From the NCBI RefSeq assembly GCF_030811835.1, contig NZ_JAUSRO010000007.1, forward strand, positions 248,001-312,000: 64,000 nucleotides of DNA, given 5' to 3'. A model generated the notes under the pieces. It saw nothing but the letters and a program-made list of their open reading frames with translations. It was not told the origin of the DNA and searched no databases. Made by a program: the position numbers and the translations under genes. This document shows, piece after piece, positions 61,440-64,000 of the stretch (its first letter is position 1; each line of letters begins with the position of its first letter). Source of the stretch: Variovorax ginsengisoli (GTDB taxonomy: Bacteria > Pseudomonadota > Gammaproteobacteria > Burkholderiales > Burkholderiaceae_C).

Positions 61440-61691
61440 TTACTTCTTCACCTTGTCGTTGTAGACGCGGTCGGTCACCGGGCCGCGGTCGGTGTCGACT
61501 TGACCGCTTTGCAGGTCCTTGAGCGCCTGCTTGCCTTCCCGTGTCGGCTTGCCGTCGGTCGTGTCCTGGCTCTCCGAGGACTGGTCGTGTTCATGGGGCA
61601 GGCGGGGTGCCGTGTCGCGGCCTTGCTGCACGGCGGTTTTTCCGTCGTCGCCATCGTTCTGGGGCGTGGCGGGGGTCGATGGTGCGGTCAT
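61440..61691 (-). CDS. Small hydrophilic, probably disordered protein
   Basis: The 83 residues (MTAPSTPATPQNDGDDGKTA) are almost entirely polar (Asp, Lys, Gln, Thr), with no hydrophobic core or signal peptide and a basic C-terminus (VYNDKVKK). It ends three bases after the rpe stop, converging with it. I recognise no family; stress-related hydrophilins look similar, but that is conjecture. The clean codon bias supports a real gene. Confidence 0.55.
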   Translation of the reverse strand: MTAPSTPATPQNDGDDGKTAVQQGRDTAPRLPHEHDQSSESQDTTDGKPTREGKQALKDLQSGQVDTDRGPVTDRVYNDKVKK

Positions 61692-61795
61692 GGGCGTGAT
61701 CCTTCAATGGCTTGGAGTTTTGTCCAACCCTTGTGCCACCACGACGGCGCGGGCTCGGTAGGCGCAGCCAGCCGACGGCTGTAGGATGCGCAGCG

Positions 61796-62776
61796 ATGCC
61801 CACTTTCCCTGACCTGATCCCGCTGCCTTGCGACGAAACCCTGCGTGTCCACGCGTTCGCCTCCACCGTGCCTGGGCCGCGGCTGATTGTCCTCGGTGGA
61901 GTGCATGGCGACGAGACTTGCGGTACCGAGGGCATCGAACGCGTGCGCGCGCAATTGGATACCGGCGGGCTGCAATTGCTGCGCGGCCGCCTCACACTGG
62001 TGCCCGTGGCCAATCCGCTGGCCCGCCGGCGCGGCAGCCGGGAGGGAGAGCGCAACCTCAACCGGCTGTTCCAGCCCTCGGACCACCCGGCCGACTACGA
62101 GGCACGCCTGACCAACCTGCTGTGCCCGTTGCTCGCGGCGCACGATGTATTGCTCGACCTGCATTCGTTCCAGAGTGCGGGTGAGGCCTTTTCGATGATC
62201 GGTCCGCGTGACAACAGCGGCCTGCTCGAACCTTTTTCAAGGGGTGCCGAAGAGGGCCGGCTCGCGCTGCACATCGGGACACCGCGCGTGGTCGAGGGCT
62301 GGCTTGACATTTACGCCGCCGGCCTTGCGCAACGCGCGGGTGGTGCCCCGCCCGACGACGCGGCGCTGGCATTCGGCTGGGGGACCAACGAGTACATGCG
62401 CAGCTGCGGCGGTTATGGCGTCACGCTCGAATGCGGCCAGCATCAGGACCCGGCAGCACCCGCCGTGGCCGAGCAGGCCATCCTGTCGGCACTGCGTCTG
62501 CTGGGCCTGGTGGAGGTGCCGGTGGGAGCCCGGCCACCGGTTCAGCCCACCCTGTTGCGGCTGGTGAGCGTGACGGACCGGCTCGACGAGGGCGACCAGT
62601 TCGTGCGCGACTGGGCCACCTTCGATGCGGTCGCGCAGGGCGAACCCATCGGCCTGCGCAACGACGGGACCCTGCTGCGCGCCGAGCGCGACGGCTTCAT
62701 CGTGTTCCCGAATGCGCAGGCGCTCGTCGGCACCGAATGGTTTTATTTCGCCGTGGAAAGCGACCGCGTCCTGTAG
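61796..62776 (+). CDS. Succinylglutamate desuccinylase/aspartoacylase-family protein
   Basis: Zinc carboxypeptidase-fold deacylase. The 326 residues have the zinc ligands His37 and Glu40 in GGVHGDETCG and His123 in LLDLHSFQS, followed by GWGTNEYMRSCGGYGVTLEC. The C-terminal lobe resembles a small beta barrel. The substrate (N-acyl amino acid) is unknown; no arginine-succinyltransferase genes adjoin it. TAGGAT (61782-61787) lies eight bases before the ATG, and no Shine-Dalgarno is seen. Confidence 0.85.
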   Translation: MPTFPDLIPLPCDETLRVHAFASTVPGPRLIVLGGVHGDETCGTEGIERVRAQLDTGGLQLLRGRLTLVPVANPLARRRGSREGERNLNRLFQPSDHPADYEARLTNLLCPLLAAHDVLLDLHSFQSAGEAFSMIGPRDNSGLLEPFSRGAEEGRLALHIGTPRVVEGWLDIYAAGLAQRAGGAPPDDAALAFGWGTNEYMRSCGGYGVTLECGQHQDPAAPAVAEQAILSALRLLGLVEVPVGARPPVQPTLLRLVSVTDRLDEGDQFVRDWATFDAVAQGEPIGLRNDGTLLRAERDGFIVFPNAQALVGTEWFYFAVESDRVL

Positions 62777-62804
62777 CTGCACCCCGTGGTGCAGCGACGC
62801 AAGG

Positions 62805-63623
62805 TCAGGCGAAGACCTCGTCGGTCGTCACCTCGAAGCGCTGCAGCGTGTTGGGGCCGAACACCATGGTGATCGGCACGTCAGCGGCATCGCGACCGCG
62901 CGCGATGACGATGCGGCCGATGCGTGGCGTGTTGTGGCGCGCATCAAAGGTGTGCCAGCGGTCGCCCAGGTAGACCTCGAACCAGGCGCTGAAATCCATC
63001 GGATAAGGCACGGGCGGAATGCCAATGTCGCCGAGATAGCCAGTCACATACCGGGCCGGGATGTTCATGCACCGGCACAGGGTGACGGCCAGGTGGGTGA
63101 AGTCGCGGCAGACGCCCACGCCTTCGCGATAGCCTTCCAGCGCGGTGCGGGTGGCACGCGCGCGCTGGTAATCGAAGCGCAGATGGTTGTGGACCCAGTC
63201 GCAGATCGCCTGCACACGGTGCCAGCCCGGCGCCACGTTGCCAAACTGGTTCCAGGCAAAGGCGAGCAATTCGCTGTCGACTTCGCAGTAGCGGCTGGGT
63301 AGCAAGAAGGGCAGCGTGGCGACCGGCAGGTCGGCCGGTGCGTGGGCGATGGCGCCATAGTCGATCGGGTCCTGCCAGCCGCTGTCGTAGACCACCGCCT
63401 CATTGCGCAAGCGCACGCTGCTCACACCGTAAGGTACCTGCACCCGCGCGCAGTGATTGTCGAACGCGTCCTGGTAATGGTGCGTCACGAGCGGCGGGCT
63501 GATGGTGATGTTCTCACCCTGGACGATGTCGCCAGCACGCGAAGGATGGACCTGGAGCATGTACACCAGGGCCGTGGGCGCAGTCACGCCCAGTTCGATG
63601 TCGAAACCGATTTTGATGAGCAT
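62805..63623 (-). CDS. Transglutaminase-like cysteine protease-fold protein
   Basis: The 272 residues carry a bacterial transglutaminase N-terminal beta domain (about 1-95) and a core with nucleophile Cys172 in GVGVCRDFTHLAVTL and acid Asp227 in RWHTFDARHN. The canonical catalytic His just before the AWFEV strand is Ser212 (DFSAWFEVYLG), so the triad looks incomplete unless another His serves. The protein is cytoplasmic and resembles stand-alone transglutaminase-family proteins of proteobacteria. It converges on the deacylase gene 28 bases away. Confidence 0.85.
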   Translation of the reverse strand: MLIKIGFDIELGVTAPTALVYMLQVHPSRAGDIVQGENITISPPLVTHHYQDAFDNHCARVQVPYGVSSVRLRNEAVVYDSGWQDPIDYGAIAHAPADLPVATLPFLLPSRYCEVDSELLAFAWNQFGNVAPGWHRVQAICDWVHNHLRFDYQRARATRTALEGYREGVGVCRDFTHLAVTLCRCMNIPARYVTGYLGDIGIPPVPYPMDFSAWFEVYLGDRWHTFDARHNTPRIGRIVIARGRDAADVPITMVFGPNTLQRFEVTTDEVFA

Positions 63624-63953
63624 GAGGGCGCTTTGCAGAAGAGAGATGGAAGACGATGGGCAAACGAAGGCAAAGAATGCAAAGCAGTTTCAGTGCCGGC
63701 TCGGGTTGACCCATCCTATCGAGGTCCTTGCCCACCCGGATCATCCGTTGCGCGCAAATCCGCGTAGGTCAAGGCAGATGCGTCGGCGCGGTCCTACCGA
63801 AGTGCCCTCGCTGCGCCGACGGCGTGCAGCGAGCGGCCACTACGGTGCGCCCGGCCTTTGCTGTTTACGCTGGTCAGCAATCCATCAGGCTGCATGTGCT
63901 GCAGCGATGGGGTTTCTCAGTCGAACTGTCGCGCCAAGGACGCAATCACTCTC
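63624..63953. other. Right-edge region without a recognisable gene
   Basis: About 330 bases upstream of the transglutaminase gene. It probably holds that gene's promoter (TAGGAT read on the minus strand near 63715-63725 is a possible -10 element). Open frames across it have Arg/Cys-rich translations that resemble no protein. I see no tRNA, strong hairpin or repeat. Confidence 0.5.
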
Positions 63954-64000
63954 ATGGAACTGTCTTCTCTGTTTGGCTCGCTCAATGGAGCGTGGATGAA
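63954..64000 (+). CDS. Possible start of a gene running off the right edge
   Basis: ATG 63954 opens a frame to the window end reading MELSSLFGSLNGAWM. An AAGGA lies 13 bases upstream, rather far for a Shine-Dalgarno. Only 15 codons are visible, so neither reality nor identity can be judged. Confidence 0.2.
   Translation, partial: MELSSLFGSLNGAWM

Overview
The window reads as a chromosomal core segment of a GC-rich betaproteobacterium of the order Burkholderiales, most likely family Comamonadaceae and Variovorax-like. This rests on gene content and order (leuS-lptE-holA, lptA-lptB-rpoN, divergent apaG/rpe, argS-SPOR-dsbA), dense packing with many 4-base start/stop overlaps, strong GC bias at third codon positions (which creates very long antisense shadow frames), and the betaproteobacterial type of glutamate-cysteine ligase. 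The taxonomic call is inference. I saw no tRNA, rRNA, CRISPR array, insertion sequence, prophage or integrated element.

Layout. 1-6.5 kb (minus): glycogen operon glgB-glgX-glgC-glgA, with glgA cut by the left edge. 6.6-7.2 kb: a lysine/alanine/proline-rich histone H1-like protein with a clear sigma70 promoter. 7.4-16.4 kb (plus): leuS-lptE-holA, proA, a glutamate-cysteine ligase (gshA) and the kup potassium transporter. 16.5-22.3 kb: kdsA, a polysaccharide-deacetylase-like protein, a YitT-type membrane protein, a secreted alpha/beta hydrolase, benE and gshB. 22.3-30.8 kb (minus): a TonB-dependent siderophore receptor behind a Fur-box-like site, a class II glutamine amidotransferase, an MFS exporter, small cysteine-rich, fasciclin and proline-rich proteins, and malate synthase G. 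31-33.2 kb (plus): a translationally coupled HMG-CoA lyase and family III CoA-transferase. 33.2-38 kb (minus): a tripartite drug-efflux operon tetR-emrB-emrA-oprM with a perfect 14-bp palindrome upstream. 38.1-48.1 kb (mostly plus): a LysR regulator with a DUF2214 membrane protein, a PsiF-repeat protein, argS-SPOR-dsbA, lptA-lptB-rpoN, a THUMP RNA methyltransferase and a PIN-domain protein. 48.2-52.2 kb: a kinase-fold protein coupled to a membrane-anchored FMN glutamate-synthase-like protein, then UPF0149/SEC-C and flavin reductase genes. 52.2-60.7 kb (minus): ten tightly packed genes (apaG, a Gcr-type 'recombinase' membrane protein, a Kef-like antiporter, a YbdK-type ligase, thiL, pgpA, pncC, NTF2-like, GNAT, DJ-1/PfpI). 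60.7-64 kb: rpe, a small disordered protein, a deacylase, a transglutaminase-like protein and a mostly empty right edge.

Themes. Envelope biogenesis recurs (lptE, lptA, lptB, kdsA, dsbA, pgpA, SPOR). Glutathione and potassium also recur together: gshA precedes kup, gshB follows about 5 kb later, and a Kef-like antiporter is coupled by an ATGA overlap to a YbdK-family ligase. That last pair is the best candidate for an underexplored functional unit. Several genes also carry a -10-like hexamer six bases before the start codon, which suggests leaderless mRNAs. Most of the window is otherwise ordinary housekeeping sequence.
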